Source of the DNA: Kocuria marina
GTDB taxonomy: Bacteria > Actinomycetota > Actinomycetes > Actinomycetales > Micrococcaceae
Direction: 5' to 3'
NCBI GenBank assembly: GCA_014652975.1
Contig: BMZV01000001.1
Span: forward strand, 310,001 to 374,000
Length of the DNA stretch: 64,000 bases
Every line of letters begins with the position of its first letter. Position 1 is the stretch's first letter. The notes beneath the pieces are model-generated. The model did not search any database, was not told the DNA's origin, and worked only from the letters and a program-made list of their open reading frames with translations. Position numbers and translations under genes: made by a program. Positions 26,527 through 35,599 of the stretch are shown here, piece by piece.

Positions 26527-26972
26527 GGGACTGCTGTACGGGGGGGGTGACATCTGATCTGGCTTGCCCGCCGGGCGGCCTGGAAGGATATGCACCATGC
26601 CCGCTGCATATCCCCGAGAGTTCCGCGAAGACGTCGTTCGTAAGGACGCGTTCTGCGGGTGGATCGTGGGCTACTCCATGGATTCCCGGATGAAGGCCCG
26701 CCTCGCGGTGAACGCACTGGTCAATGCGGCCACGCGGCGCGGGAATCTTTCTTCGCGTTGCTGTAGAAGAACGTCCTCGATCGCCGTCGCTGGCGGACCC
26801 GTGACGAGCTGCGGATCGCGATTATCACCTGGATCGAACAGACCTACCACCGGCGCCGTCGATAGGTTCGCCTGTGCCGTTTGACCCCGATGGAATGCGA
26901 GACCATTATGAACCCAGCCGTGGACCTCGCGGCTTGACAATAGAACTGTCACCTCACCGTGCAGCAGTGCCC
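26527..26972 (+). mobile_element. Remnant of an IS3-family insertion sequence with both terminal inverted repeats
   Basis: The left end GGGACTGCTGTACGG (26527 onward) and the reverse complement of the right end at 26944-26972 (GGGCACTGCTGCACGG, then GTGACA in both) match over about 29 bp with few changes. Between them is a shrunken transposase region of only about 390 bp, against roughly 1.2 kb for a full element. No clear short target duplication is seen (GGATC on the left, ATGCC on the right). The right end directly abuts a truncated reductase gene, so the element probably took part in a rearrangement. Confidence 0.75.
26597..26938 (+). pseudogene. IS3-family transposase remnant (orfA start fused to orfB end)
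   Basis: The frame begins MPAAYPREFREDVVR, the usual orfA start. It then jumps straight to an orfB core piece, GWIVGYSMDSRMKARLAVNAL, so most of orfA and the front of orfB are deleted. After ATRRGN the match continues in another frame as RWRTRDELRIAIITWIEQTYHRRRR and RLTPMECETIMN, interrupted by two TAG codons. It cannot make an active transposase. Confidence 0.75.
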
Positions 26973-27526
26973 ATGCCTACATGGAGGATTTGAAAGCGCT
27001 GCACGGCAACCGTATCGAGGTTCACCTGGATGATCGGGGGAGAACTCTGGATGTCGCTGATCTCGTGAGCAACGTTGCCGATGGCACCGAGCTGTACATG
27101 TGCGGACCCATTCGCTTGATGGATGCTGTTCGCAGGGCGTGGTCCGATAACCGCCTGGACCCTACCAATTTGAGGTACGAGACGTTCGGGAACAGTGGAT
27201 GGTACGAGGCCGAGCCCTTCGAAGTCCATATTCCCCGATTGAACTTCAGGACCACCGTGAATTCGGATGAGTCGATGCTCGAAGCGCTGGAACGCGGAGG
27301 TGTGGACACCATGTCGGATTGTCGCCGGGGAGAGTGTGGTCTCTGTCAGGTGAAGATTCTGGAGCTTTCCGGGGAAGCTGATCATCGAGACGTCTTCTAT
27401 TCCGACCGCCAGAAGGCCCCGAACGCCACAATGTGCTGCTGCGTCTCCCGCGCAGTAGCAACTCGACCGGATTCAACTCCGGGAAACCCCGCACAGTCAG
27501 CCCTCGTAACCATCGACGTTCCCTGA
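26973..27526 (+). pseudogene. 5'-truncated VanB-type phthalate/vanillate dioxygenase reductase
   Basis: About 184 codons remain of a protein normally near 315 residues. The FMN and most of the NAD domain are lost at the IS end. What is left starts in AYMEDLKALHG, has LYMCGPIRLMDAVR of the NAD domain and ends in a plant-type ferredoxin domain with all four cysteines (CRRGECGLC and the CC pair after ATM). An ATG at 26981 could still start a 181-residue protein with the iron-sulfur domain, but without a flavin domain it should not transfer electrons from NADH. It is followed by an aromatic-acid transporter gene 10 bp downstream, its likely former operon partner. Confidence 0.75.
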
Positions 27527-27536
27527 AAGGCATGTT

Positions 27537-28886
27537 TTGGACATTCGCCGTAAGATCGACATTTCCAAGATGTCGGCATATCAATGGGTCATTGTTGCAC
27601 TAGCCGCGTTTCTCAACGCCCTCGACGGGTACGACGTGTTGGCAATGGCCTTCACCGCGACCTCCGTCTCCAAGGAGTTCGAACTCACAGGAGCCCAGCT
27701 GGGCTGGCTGCTGAGTTCCGGTCTGATCGGCATGGCTGCTGGGTCACTCTTGCTGGGCCCGTTCGCTGATCGCTTCGGACGTCGCAAGATCTTGTTGGTC
27801 GCGGTTGGCATTAATGCCGCAGGTTTGTTCCTTTCCGCCACGGCGAACTCCGCCCTTGAGCTGGGCGCATGGCGAGTCATCACCGGGCTGGGTGTGGGCG
27901 GCATCCTCGCAACGGTTACGGTCATCACCAGCGAGTACTCCAATGTGAAGAATCGCGGCATGGCCATCAGTATCTACACCGCCGGCTACGGGGTGGGTGC
28001 GACACTGGGTGGAATGGGCGCCACCCAGCTGATTCCCGCTTTCGGATGGCGCTCCGTGTTCCTTGCCGGTGGCCTTGTGACATTGTTCGCAGCCGTTTTG
28101 ATCCTGGTTATCCTGCCAGAATCAGTTGATTACTACCGTGTCCGACGCCCCAAGAATGCCGAAGAGAAGGTGGCTGGAATTGCCCGACGGATCGGGCTCA
28201 AGGGGGACGTTTTCCTGGGGGATGCACCCACCACAACCAATTCGTCACAGGGTAGCGTAACGCAGCTGCTTGGTGGCCGGTACCGGGTTTCGACCATCCT
28301 GCTATGGGTATCGTTCTTCGTCATCATGTTCGGCTTCTACTTCGCGAATTCATGGACGCCGAGACTTCTGGTTGAATCCGGGATGACGGAGCAACAAGGC
28401 ATCGTGGGGGGCCTGATGCTGACCATGGGTGGAACCTTCGGTTCGCTGATCTACGGTGTTCTGACCATTCGGCGTAACGCGCGCGACACTCTCGTGGTCT
28501 TCACTATTCTTGCGGCCGTGCTATTGGTGGTATTCATTACTACTACATCAATTCCGGCTCTCGCATTCCTGAGTGGTGTTGTCGTGGGAATGCTCATCAA
28601 CGGCTGTGTTGCGGGACTCTACACCGTGGCGCCTCAGACGTATGCGCCGGAGGTGCGAGCAACCGGTGTCGGATGGGGTCTCGGAATTGGCCGGGTGGGA
28701 GCCATTCTGGCACCCATTCTGGTGGGCACCCTCCTCGACGGCGGCTGGTCACCGACCCAGCTCTACATCGGGGTTGCGGTCGTGGTAGCTCTAGCTGCCT
28801 TCGCGGCCTCGCGCTTGAAGCCCCATATCGATACTCCTTTGGTTGAATCCGCCACCGAGGAGCCCACTCCGGCTGCCCGTCGCTGA
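27537..28886 (+). CDS. MFS transporter, aromatic acid:H+ symporter (AAHS) type
   Basis: The 449-residue protein has 12 hydrophobic segments and the AAHS signature in helix 1 (LNALDGYDVLAMAF, with the key Asp residues) and loop 2-3 (GPFADRFGRRK). Family members such as PcaK, BenK or VanK import 4-hydroxybenzoate, benzoate or vanillate. The TTG at 27537 is chosen because AAAGG lies 6 nt upstream and the family's N-terminal IRRKIDISKMSAYQW would be cut by the ATG at 27570. It lies downstream of the truncated reductase in a stretch with lower GC than the neighbours, which suggests acquisition. With that partner broken it may lack its original pathway. Confidence 0.87.
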   Translation: MDIRRKIDISKMSAYQWVIVALAAFLNALDGYDVLAMAFTATSVSKEFELTGAQLGWLLSSGLIGMAAGSLLLGPFADRFGRRKILLVAVGINAAGLFLSATANSALELGAWRVITGLGVGGILATVTVITSEYSNVKNRGMAISIYTAGYGVGATLGGMGATQLIPAFGWRSVFLAGGLVTLFAAVLILVILPESVDYYRVRRPKNAEEKVAGIARRIGLKGDVFLGDAPTTTNSSQGSVTQLLGGRYRVSTILLWVSFFVIMFGFYFANSWTPRLLVESGMTEQQGIVGGLMLTMGGTFGSLIYGVLTIRRNARDTLVVFTILAAVLLVVFITTTSIPALAFLSGVVVGMLINGCVAGLYTVAPQTYAPEVRATGVGWGLGIGRVGAILAPILVGTLLDGGWSPTQLYIGVAVVVALAAFAASRLKPHIDTPLVESATEEPTPAARR

Positions 28887-28901
28887 ACCGGACTTGCCAA
28901 G

Positions 28902-28939
28902 AAGGGGCCGATCCTACCCATGCGTAGTGTCGGCCCCTT
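28902..28939. terminator. Bidirectional terminator between the MFS gene and menC
   Basis: AAGGGGCCGA pairs with TCGGCCCCTT (10 bp), with a further CTAC/GTAG pairing inside the loop. It sits between converging genes 16 nt after the MFS stop and 8 nt from the menC stop. Confidence 0.75.
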
Positions 28940-28946
28940 CCGCCGT

Positions 28947-29960
28947 CTAAACGTCCCCGCCCCGCAGCACCTCGTACGTGCGGGAGATCCGCTCGAGCCA
29001 CCAGTCACGGCGCGGGCCCGTGACCGCGTGTTCCGTCACCAGATCCTCGGAGACCGCCACGTCCCGCACCGGGAGGTAGCCGTCCACCGGGCGCAGGGGC
29101 TCGGCGGTGACGTCCGCGGTCATCAGGGACAGCGTCCCGAGCCCGCACGCGTACGGCAACTCCGGTAACGCCGCGGCGAGTGCCACGCCCGCCCGGATCC
29201 CCACCGAGCTGTCGATCGCGGAGCTGACGACGGCGGGCAGCCCGGCCTGCGCCACGATCTCCAGCGCCCGGCGTACCCCGCCCAGGGGTGCGACCTTGAC
29301 CACGACCAGATCCGCCGCGTCGGCCCGAGCCACGGCCAGCGGGTCCTGCGCCTTGCGCACGGATTCGTCCGCGGCGATCAACAATTTGTTCCCCGCGCCC
29401 CGCAGCCGACGGCGCACGGCGGCCAGCCCCGGCACGGTGGCCACGGGTTGCTCGGCGTACGCGAGCTCGAACTCGCTCAGGGTGGTGAGTGCGCATACGG
29501 CGTCGTCCTCGCTCCAGCCCATGTTCGCGTCCACGCGCAGTTGCGCGTCCGGGAGGGCGGCGCGCACGGCGGCGACGCGAGCGACGTCGTCCGCGAGGCT
29601 CTGTCCGCGTTCGGCGACCTTGATTTTCACGGCGTGCACCGCGCCGCCGTACCCCGCAAGGACCTCCGGGACGCGCTCGGCGGGGACGGCCGGGACCGTG
29701 GCGTTGACGGGCACCCGGGTGCGCACGGGGTCGGGGAACCCGGTCCATGCCACCTCGATGCCCGCGCGCAACCACGACGCCGCTTCGGCGTCCTCGTACT
29801 CGGGGAAGGGGCCGAACTCGCCCCAACCCGCCGGGCCGTGGAAGACCACCGTTTCCCGGGCGGTGACCCCCCGGAACCGCACGCGCATGGGCAGGGAGAC
29901 CACCCGAGCGGTATCGAGCAGATCGGACAGTGGGGGTATGGGCGTCACCGAAGAGAGCAT
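28947..29960 (-). CDS. menC: o-Succinylbenzoate synthase MenC
   Basis: The 337-residue enolase-superfamily enzyme dehydrates the MenD/MenH product to o-succinylbenzoate. Visible active-site blocks are KIKVAERG with the catalytic lysines, RVDANMGWSEDDA with the metal-binding Asp, AYAEQPV with Glu, and AADESV with Asp-Glu; then VVKVAPLGGVRRALE and SSAIDSSVGI. The frame is open far upstream, but ATG 29960 fits the family start and is 6 nt after a TACCCT -10 box. It is separated from menD and menF, so the pathway genes are dispersed in this genome. Confidence 0.92.
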   Translation of the reverse strand: MLSSVTPIPPLSDLLDTARVVSLPMRVRFRGVTARETVVFHGPAGWGEFGPFPEYEDAEAASWLRAGIEVAWTGFPDPVRTRVPVNATVPAVPAERVPEVLAGYGGAVHAVKIKVAERGQSLADDVARVAAVRAALPDAQLRVDANMGWSEDDAVCALTTLSEFELAYAEQPVATVPGLAAVRRRLRGAGNKLLIAADESVRKAQDPLAVARADAADLVVVKVAPLGGVRRALEIVAQAGLPAVVSSAIDSSVGIRAGVALAAALPELPYACGLGTLSLMTADVTAEPLRPVDGYLPVRDVAVSEDLVTEHAVTGPRRDWWLERISRTYEVLRGGDV

Positions 29961-29966
29961 GGCCCT

Positions 29967-29972
29967 AGGGTA
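29967..29972 (-). promoter_or_regulatory. -10 box TACCCT for menC
   Basis: On the minus strand TACCCT is 6 nt before ATG 29960, so menC also looks leaderless, like menD and menF. Confidence 0.4.
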
Positions 29973-30273
29973 CGTGTCCGCCTTGATCGAAACGTCGGTT
30001 ACTGTCCCCTGTTTGGCGTTACTGCATAGAGTTTGAGCCCATAACTTTTTATTTAAATGCATTTGTTTACATGCGAAACGCACCTTTATGCCGCTGCGCG
30101 CCGGAAGTCTTCCCTCGACACCCCACACCCCGTGGGCCGTTCGGCCCACGGAGCGTTCGCAGTCGCAATTACGTGCCACAACGCATGGTTGTGCCCGACG
30201 TATTCTGGAGGGGTCACAGGTGTCGTGAGTCCGGGGGGATGATCGCGACGCCACAGGGGGAATCGGGGGATTC
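29973..30273. other. AT-rich intergenic region before the polysaccharide-type operon
   Basis: No gene is seen. The stretch 30035-30080 is strikingly AT-rich for this genome and holds the palindrome AAATGCATTT (30055-30064) followed by GTTTACATGC. It is a good place for the promoter and operator of the rightward operon that starts at 30274, and may be a silencer-binding site. Confidence 0.4.
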
Positions 30274-30570
30274 GTGTTGCATGTCTTTGCGCTGTCCGAA
30301 ATCGCGTCCGTGGGGGAAACGTTGCAGGCGTTCCTGCAGGGCGGCAGCCGCGTGCTGTTGATGATCGCCATGGTGCTGTTCCTGGCGTACCTGCTGTTCT
30401 TCCTCAGCACGGTGTCCATCGCGAGCGCCATCACCACGTGGCACCAGATCCGGCGCAGGCCCCGTCAGGCCGCGCACCCGCGCGAGATGGCGCCCGTGAC
30501 CGCCGCCGAGGACCAGCCGTACCAGGAGCTGCCCGCGCGCGGTCGGCACGCGCTGAAGGTGAAGGGCTGA
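30274..30570 (+). CDS. Small membrane protein at the head of a polysaccharide-synthase-like operon
   Basis: This 98-residue protein is not recognised as a named family. It has one strong membrane helix (residues about 28-52, LLMIAMVLFLAYLLFFLSTVSIA), a short N-terminal part and a basic, hydrophilic C-terminal half. GGGGGA lies just before the GTG start. Its stop is 3 bp before the glycosyltransferase start, so it is surely co-transcribed. Small membrane partners are common beside processive family 2 glycosyltransferases (PgaD beside PgaC, for example); by position it may play such a role here, but there is no sequence proof. Confidence 0.6.
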   Translation: MLHVFALSEIASVGETLQAFLQGGSRVLLMIAMVLFLAYLLFFLSTVSIASAITTWHQIRRRPRQAAHPREMAPVTAAEDQPYQELPARGRHALKVKG

Positions 30571-30573
30571 ACC

Positions 30574-31914
30574 GTGATCCTGGTCTTCGGTCATCGTATC
30601 GACCTCATCCTGGTGCTCGCCGTGGTCCTCGTGGCCCTGAGCGTCCTGTACGGCATGTTCATCCTGGTGCTCTCCCGCTTCGAACCGCAGCGCTCGCAGC
30701 ACCGTAGGGTGAAGATCGCCACCGTCCCCGGCCACCACAAGGTGGTCTTCGTGATCCCGTGCCTCAACGAGGAACGCGTCCTGCGGCCCAGCCTCGAGCG
30801 GCTCGTCGGCTTGGACCACCCGGACCTCCAGATCATGGTGATCGACGACGGTTCCGACGACGGCACGGCCGAGATCGTGCGCTCGTTCCCGGACCCGCGC
30901 GTGCACCTGTTCCAGCGCACCCTGCCCCACGCCCGCGAGGGGAAGGGCGAGGCGCTCAACGCCGCCATCCAGTACCTGCGCACGAGCGATCTGATCGCCG
31001 GGACGTCTCATTCTGACGTGGTCGTGTGCGTCATGGACGCGGACGGACGTCTGGACCCGCACGCCCTGGACGACGTCATGCCCCTGTTCAAGGACAACCG
31101 CCTGGGCGCGGTGCAGATCGGCGTGCGGATCAACAACCGCCAGCAGAACCTCCTGGCCCGGATGCAGGACCTCGAGTTCGTGCTCTACACCCACGTGTTC
31201 CAGCGGGGCCGCCGGCACCTGGGCAGCGTGGGACTCGGCGGCAACGGCCAGTTCGTCCGGCTCTCCGCGCTCGACGGGCTGGGTGTGTCCCCGTGGTCGC
31301 GCAGCCTCACCGAGGACCTGGATTTGGGCGTGCGACTGCTCATGGACGGGTGGCAGACCGAGTTCGTCTCCACCGCGTCCGTGCACCAGCAGGGACTCGT
31401 GGACGTCAAGCGCTGGGTCAAGCAGCGCACCCGGTGGTTCCAGGGCCACCTGCAGTCCTGGAACCTGGTGCCGTGGGTGCTGCGGGACCTCACCGGCAGC
31501 CGCCGGGCGGATCTCTTGTACCACCTGACGAGCCCGTTCCTATTGCTGCTTACGTCCTTCCTGTCCCTGGCGTTCGCCTTCTGGGTGCTGGACCTCGCGG
31601 TCGGGATCGTCACGGGTCACGCGGTGGTTTCCGGGTGGTGGCTCTCGTCCTACCTGATCGCGTTCGGACCCGCGCTGCTCTACGGGCTGGTGTACTGGTC
31701 GCAGGAACGTCACAGCGGTCTGAACCCGGTCAAGGCCGTGGGCCTGGTCCACCTCTACGTGCTCTACGCCATGCTGTGGTACGTGGCCGGCTGGAAGGCC
31801 GCGTGGCGCGCGGTGCGCGGCCACAACGGCTGGGCCAAGACGGAACGCGTGGTCGAGAACCAGGAGCAGGTGGACTCCTCGGCCCGGGAGCTCACGGTGG
31901 AGGCCCATGCATGA
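30574..31914 (+). CDS. Processive family 2 glycosyltransferase, membrane-bound (BcsA/PgaC-like)
   Basis: The 446-residue protein has one N-terminal helix (residues 8-34), a cytosolic GT-A domain and three or four C-terminal helices from residue about 315. Catalytic signatures of polymer-making GT2 enzymes are all present: DDGSDDGT (91-98), DADG (155-158), TEDLD (246-250) and QRTRW (284-288, the QxxRW motif). It should build a beta-linked polysaccharide at the membrane and pass it out. The sugar is unknown: cellulose, poly-N-acetylglucosamine and hyaluronan synthases share these motifs. No PilZ domain is present. The downstream LamG-like and deacetylase-like genes favour a modified extracellular polymer. 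Confidence 0.88.
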   Translation: MILVFGHRIDLILVLAVVLVALSVLYGMFILVLSRFEPQRSQHRRVKIATVPGHHKVVFVIPCLNEERVLRPSLERLVGLDHPDLQIMVIDDGSDDGTAEIVRSFPDPRVHLFQRTLPHAREGKGEALNAAIQYLRTSDLIAGTSHSDVVVCVMDADGRLDPHALDDVMPLFKDNRLGAVQIGVRINNRQQNLLARMQDLEFVLYTHVFQRGRRHLGSVGLGGNGQFVRLSALDGLGVSPWSRSLTEDLDLGVRLLMDGWQTEFVSTASVHQQGLVDVKRWVKQRTRWFQGHLQSWNLVPWVLRDLTGSRRADLLYHLTSPFLLLLTSFLSLAFAFWVLDLAVGIVTGHAVVSGWWLSSYLIAFGPALLYGLVYWSQERHSGLNPVKAVGLVHLYVLYAMLWYVAGWKAAWRAVRGHNGWAKTERVVENQEQVDSSARELTVEAHA

Positions 31915-32561
31915 GGAAACGCGGCGTCGTCGTACTCGTCGCGACGATCGTGCTGGTGCTCGCGGTGATGGCCGTCATGAATAACCTGTGGCGCGTGCAG
32001 CCGTGGGCGGACGGGGAGGTGCACGGGCGCTGGCAGGTCATGTACACGGGCTACGGCACCGTGAAGGGCAACGACCGGCAGGTGCTGCTGGAACCCCACA
32101 CGGCCGAGGCCGCCATCGTGACCCACGGGGCGCTCGTGCACACGGTGGAGGACTACGACGACGCCGACTTCGCCGTCACGGTGCGCACCGAGGAGCAACT
32201 GCGCCGTAATGACGAACCCAATGCGTGGGAAGTGGGCTGGGTGCAGTGGAACCTGCGTGACAACGACCACTTCTACGCGGTGGCGCTCAAACCCAACGGC
32301 TGGGAGATCTCCAAGCAGGACCCGGCCTACACGGGGGCGCAGCGGTTCATCGCGTCCGGTGGGGACCGGACCTTCCCGGTGGGCAGGGACTACCGGGTGG
32401 AGATCACGCAGGACTGGCCCAGGATGACGGTCACGGTGGACGGGACCGAACTGGCCACCGTCACGGACGAGGAGACTCCCTACCGAGGTGGCGCGATCGG
32501 GTTGTACACGGAGGACGCCAAGGTCCTGTTCCACGATTTCGAGATCATGGGGCAGGGCTGA
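31911..32561 (+). CDS. Membrane-anchored LamG/DUF1080-like protein
   Basis: The 216-residue protein starts with a basic stretch and one membrane helix (RKRGVVVLVATIVLVLAVMAVM, an uncleaved anchor or signal). The rest looks like a concanavalin-type beta-sandwich: ADFAVTVRTEEQLR, VGWVQWNLRDNDHFYAVALKPNGWEISKQD, YRVEITQDWPRMTVTVDG and GGAIGLYTEDAKVLFHDFEI follow the strand pattern of DUF1080/LamG domains, which bind sugars. The ATG overlaps the glycosyltransferase stop as ATGA, so the two are coupled. A role in binding or shaping the exported polymer is inferred. Confidence 0.7.
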   Translation: MRKRGVVVLVATIVLVLAVMAVMNNLWRVQPWADGEVHGRWQVMYTGYGTVKGNDRQVLLEPHTAEAAIVTHGALVHTVEDYDDADFAVTVRTEEQLRRNDEPNAWEVGWVQWNLRDNDHFYAVALKPNGWEISKQDPAYTGAQRFIASGGDRTFPVGRDYRVEITQDWPRMTVTVDGTELATVTDEETPYRGGAIGLYTEDAKVLFHDFEIMGQG

Positions 32562-33803
32562 CGGGATCGTCCGCGCCGGGCTGGCGCGGGGTGCGCACGG
32601 CGTGCTCTTCGACAACACCGGTGCCGCCGCGGACGCCAACGCCATGCACGCGATCGCCACGGGCAACCTGCTCACACACTTCGGGAGGACCGAACTCAAG
32701 CCGGTGGCCGACTACACGGACGCCATGGTCGAGAACTACGACGCCGCGGTGTACATCGGCGCCGACCACCGCGTCCCGCTCCCCCAGGCCTTCCTGGACG
32801 ACGTCCGCTCTACCGACAAGCCCGTGATGTGGTTGGGCCGCAACATCGAAGCCCTCGCGGGTCCCGACGGCGCGCAGAACGCCCAGTTCCGGGACAAGTA
32901 CCGCCGGGACCCCCGCGCCGCGACCACGGTGGACAGTTCCAAGGTCACCTCGGTCGAGTACCAGGGCGAGAAGGTGCACCGGGAGACCCAGGGTGCCCCT
33001 GAGATCGTGGTCCCGTTCACGGGCACGAACGACAAGGTGGAGGTCCTGGCGACGTCGCAGTGCACCGAGCGCGGTAAGCCCGCCTCGTGCACGCCGAACG
33101 GTTCCCCGGAGGCCCCGTGGGCCATCCGCTCCGGAACCTCACCTATTTGACCGAGGTGCCCCTGGACTACATCGACGCGAACGACGTGTACCTGGTCTAC
33201 ACGGATCTCTTCTACGACCTCGTGGGTTCGGACGCCCCCGCGGTGAAGCAGGCCGCGGTGCGCCTGGAGGACGTGGGCCCGGAGTCCAACCCGAAGGACC
33301 TGCGCCGCGTGGCCCAGGACGACGTGGACGAGTGGAAGGACCGCCTGGACGCGGGACGCCCCGTGATGGAGCACGCCGGTCTGGGTGAGCCCACGATCTT
33401 CGAGACACCGCACTACGGCGGTTCCGTGAACTCGTACGTGGCCATGGCCCAGGAGTACGACGCGCGCTACGAACAGGGCGACTACTACGCGGGCATCCTC
33501 ACGGGGCAACCCTCCGAAGCCGGTAAGTCCTACAGCCAGCAGTTCCCATTCACGGTGAGCGATATCTACGGCGGAACGGTGTACCCCGAGAACCTGGGCA
33601 ACATCACCGAGGGCGAGCAGAACAACCATGCCGCCCGCACCCCGGAGTTCCTGGTCTCACGGGCCAATGCGAACCTGACCGTGCGCGAATCCACCGCGAG
33701 CTTCTTCTTCCACCCGTACCTGGACATCGAGTACCTCAAGAAGACGGTCACCGGCATCAAGAAGCTGGGGTACGAGTTCCGACCGGTCACGGAGCTGAAG
33801 TAG
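32562..33803 (+). pseudogene. DUF2334-type (polysaccharide deacetylase superfamily) gene with frameshift
   Basis: Two frames together give one DUF2334-like protein. The first (to the stop at 33150) has HGVLFDNTGAAADANAM, DYTDAMVENYDAAVYIG and LPQAFLDDV. The second carries on from about 33133 with NLTYLTEVPLDYIDANDVYLVYTDLFYDLVG to FFFHPYLDIEYLKKTVTGIKKLGYEF. Loss of one base between CCGG and AACC near 33133 would explain the break. No signal peptide or good start lies at the front, which directly follows the LamG-like gene, so the 5' end may also be damaged. The family is related to carbohydrate esterases, which fits polymer deacetylation. A sequencing error is possible. Confidence 0.7.
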
Positions 33804-33848
33804 CGTCCGGGTCCGCGCCCCCGGGCGGGCACCCTGGACCCAGAACGC

Positions 33849-33885
33849 GCGAACACCCGGCCAGGATCACTGACCGGGTGTTCGC
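33849..33885. terminator. Bidirectional terminator between polysaccharide locus and katA
   Basis: GCGAACACCCGG pairs perfectly with CCGGGTGTTCGC (12 bp), with CAG/CTG closing the loop. It lies between converging genes. Confidence 0.75.
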
Positions 33886-34000
33886 ACGCGTGTGAACGTC
33901 AGGGGTGGGCGGCCCCCGGCGGCCGGGAGCCCGGCACGGTGGTCATCCCACCGCGCCCGGACCCACCGAACTCACCCGGGGTCCGTTCACCCCCGGAGCG

Positions 34001-35527
34001 TTACTCGCTGATCTCGGAGTTGCTCGTAGGGTCCTCGTCCACGCCCATGCCCGGAACCTCGGGGCTGGCGGCGTTGGACTTGACGGCCTCCTCGATGCGC
34101 TGACCGATGTTCTCGTCCACGTTCTTCCAGTACTGGAAGGCGTTGGAGAGCACCGGCTCCGCGACACCCTCGAGGGCGCCGGCCACGGTCTGCACGAACC
34201 GCGCGCGCTGCGCGTCGTTGAAGACCTCGCGGATCAGGGTGCCCGGCTGACCGAAGTCGTCGTCGTCCTGACGCAAGGTGTAGGCCTCGCGGACCAGAGC
34301 GCCGTCGTCCTCCCAGCCATTGTCCACGGGGCCGGTCTCGTCCGACCAGGAGTCACCGAAGGAGTTCGGGGCGTACACCCGCCGGGCACCGCTGTGGTGA
34401 TACGTCATGCTGCCCTCGAAGTTGTAGGTGTGCACCTCGTTGATCGGGCGGTTGACCGGCAGCTGCTGGAAGTTGGTGCCGATGCGGTAGAGCTGGGCGT
34501 CCGCGTACGCGAAGTTGCGGCCCAGCAGCATCTTGTCCGGGGAATTGCCGGTGCCAGGAACCATGTTCGCCGGGGAGAACGCGGCCTGCTCGATCTCCGC
34601 GAAGAAGTTCTCCGGGTTGCGGTTCAGGGTCATGGTGCCGACCTTGTGCCGCGGGTAGTCCTTCTGGGGCCAGACCTTGGTCAGGTCGAAGGGGTTGAAG
34701 CGGTAGGTCTTGGCCTCCTCGTACGGCATGATCTGCCAGTACAGGTCCCACTTGGGGAACTCGCCGTTCTTGATGGCGTCGAAGAGGTCGCGGCGGTGGA
34801 CGTCACCGTCGGCACCGGCCAGGCGCTCGGCCTCCTCGTTGGAGAGGTTCTCCACACCCTGCTGGGAGATGAAGGCCCACTTGACCCAGAACTTCTCGCC
34901 CTGCTCGTTGACGAGCATGTAGGTGTGCGAGCTGTAACCGTTCATGTGACGCCAGGTCTTGGGCAGACCGCGCTCGCCCATGAGGTAGGTGACCTGGTGT
35001 GCGGACTCGGGGTTGTTGGTCCAGAAGTCCCACTGCATGGTGCCGTCACGCAGGCCGGAGTCCGGCAGGCGCTTCTGGGAGCGGATGAAGTGCGGGAACT
35101 TCATGGGGTCGCGCACGAAGAACACCGGGGTGTTGTTGCCCACGAGGTCGAAGTTGCCTTCTTCGGTGTAGAACTTCAGGGCGAAGCCACGGACGTCACG
35201 CCAGGTGTCCGGGGAGCCCAGCTCGCCGGCCACGGTGGAAAAGCGAGCCAGCATCTCGGTCTTCTTACCCGGCTGCAGGAAGTCCGCCTTGGTCCACTGC
35301 GAGACGTCCTCGGTGATCTCCAGGGTGCCGAACGCGCCCGCGCCCTTGGCGTGGGGACGACGCTCGGGAACGTTCATCCGGTTGAAGTGCTGCAGGGTCT
35401 CCACCAGGTGGTGGTCGTGCAGCACGATGGCTCCGTCGCGGCCCGTGGTCAGCGAGTTGCGGTCGCTGACAGCGGGAATGCCGGCCTGGGTCGTGGACCC
35501 GGTGGCGTGCGGGGTGGGTTCCGTCAT
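34001..35527 (-). CDS. katA: Monofunctional heme catalase
   Basis: The 508-residue clade 3-type small-subunit catalase breaks down hydrogen peroxide. Expected blocks are visible: [20 protein letters not shown] with the catalytic His, [46 protein letters not shown] with the catalytic Asn, and the proximal heme Tyr in [22 protein letters not shown] precedes the ATG. It lies 72 bp downstream of a Fur-family gene on the same strand, the usual fur-kat arrangement, so peroxide or iron control from the fur promoter is expected. Intracellular enzyme with no signal peptide. Confidence 0.95.
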   Translation of the reverse strand: MTEPTPHATGSTTQAGIPAVSDRNSLTTGRDGAIVLHDHHLVETLQHFNRMNVPERRPHAKGAGAFGTLEITEDVSQWTKADFLQPGKKTEMLARFSTVAGELGSPDTWRDVRGFALKFYTEEGNFDLVGNNTPVFFVRDPMKFPHFIRSQKRLPDSGLRDGTMQWDFWTNNPESAHQVTYLMGERGLPKTWRHMNGYSSHTYMLVNEQGEKFWVKWAFISQQGVENLSNEEAERLAGADGDVHRRDLFDAIKNGEFPKWDLYWQIMPYEEAKTYRFNPFDLTKVWPQKDYPRHKVGTMTLNRNPENFFAEIEQAAFSPANMVPGTGNSPDKMLLGRNFAYADAQLYRIGTNFQQLPVNRPINEVHTYNFEGSMTYHHSGARRVYAPNSFGDSWSDETGPVDNGWEDDGALVREAYTLRQDDDDFGQPGTLIREVFNDAQRARFVQTVAGALEGVAEPVLSNAFQYWKNVDENIGQRIEEAVKSNAASPEVPGMGVDEDPTSNSEISE

Positions 35528-35599
35528 CGCGTACTCCTTGATGGGGTTGGGATGGGTGGGTGAACCGGTGACCCGGATGGGTTCCCGGAGCTCAGGGGT

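Noticed and set aside
23565-26693. A 1042-codon plus-strand open frame opposite phoX and the start of sir
   Set aside because: Both minus-strand genes have clear domains and motifs. The plus frame is a codon-bias shadow that also crosses the hairpin and IS border without a gene-like start.
32488-33150. Programmed frameshifting between the two DUF2334 frames
   Set aside because: No slippery run or strong downstream structure is evident at the join. A lost base explains it better.
33905-35563. A 552-codon plus-strand frame opposite katA
   Set aside because: katA is certain from heme and catalytic motifs, so the opposite frame is a shadow.
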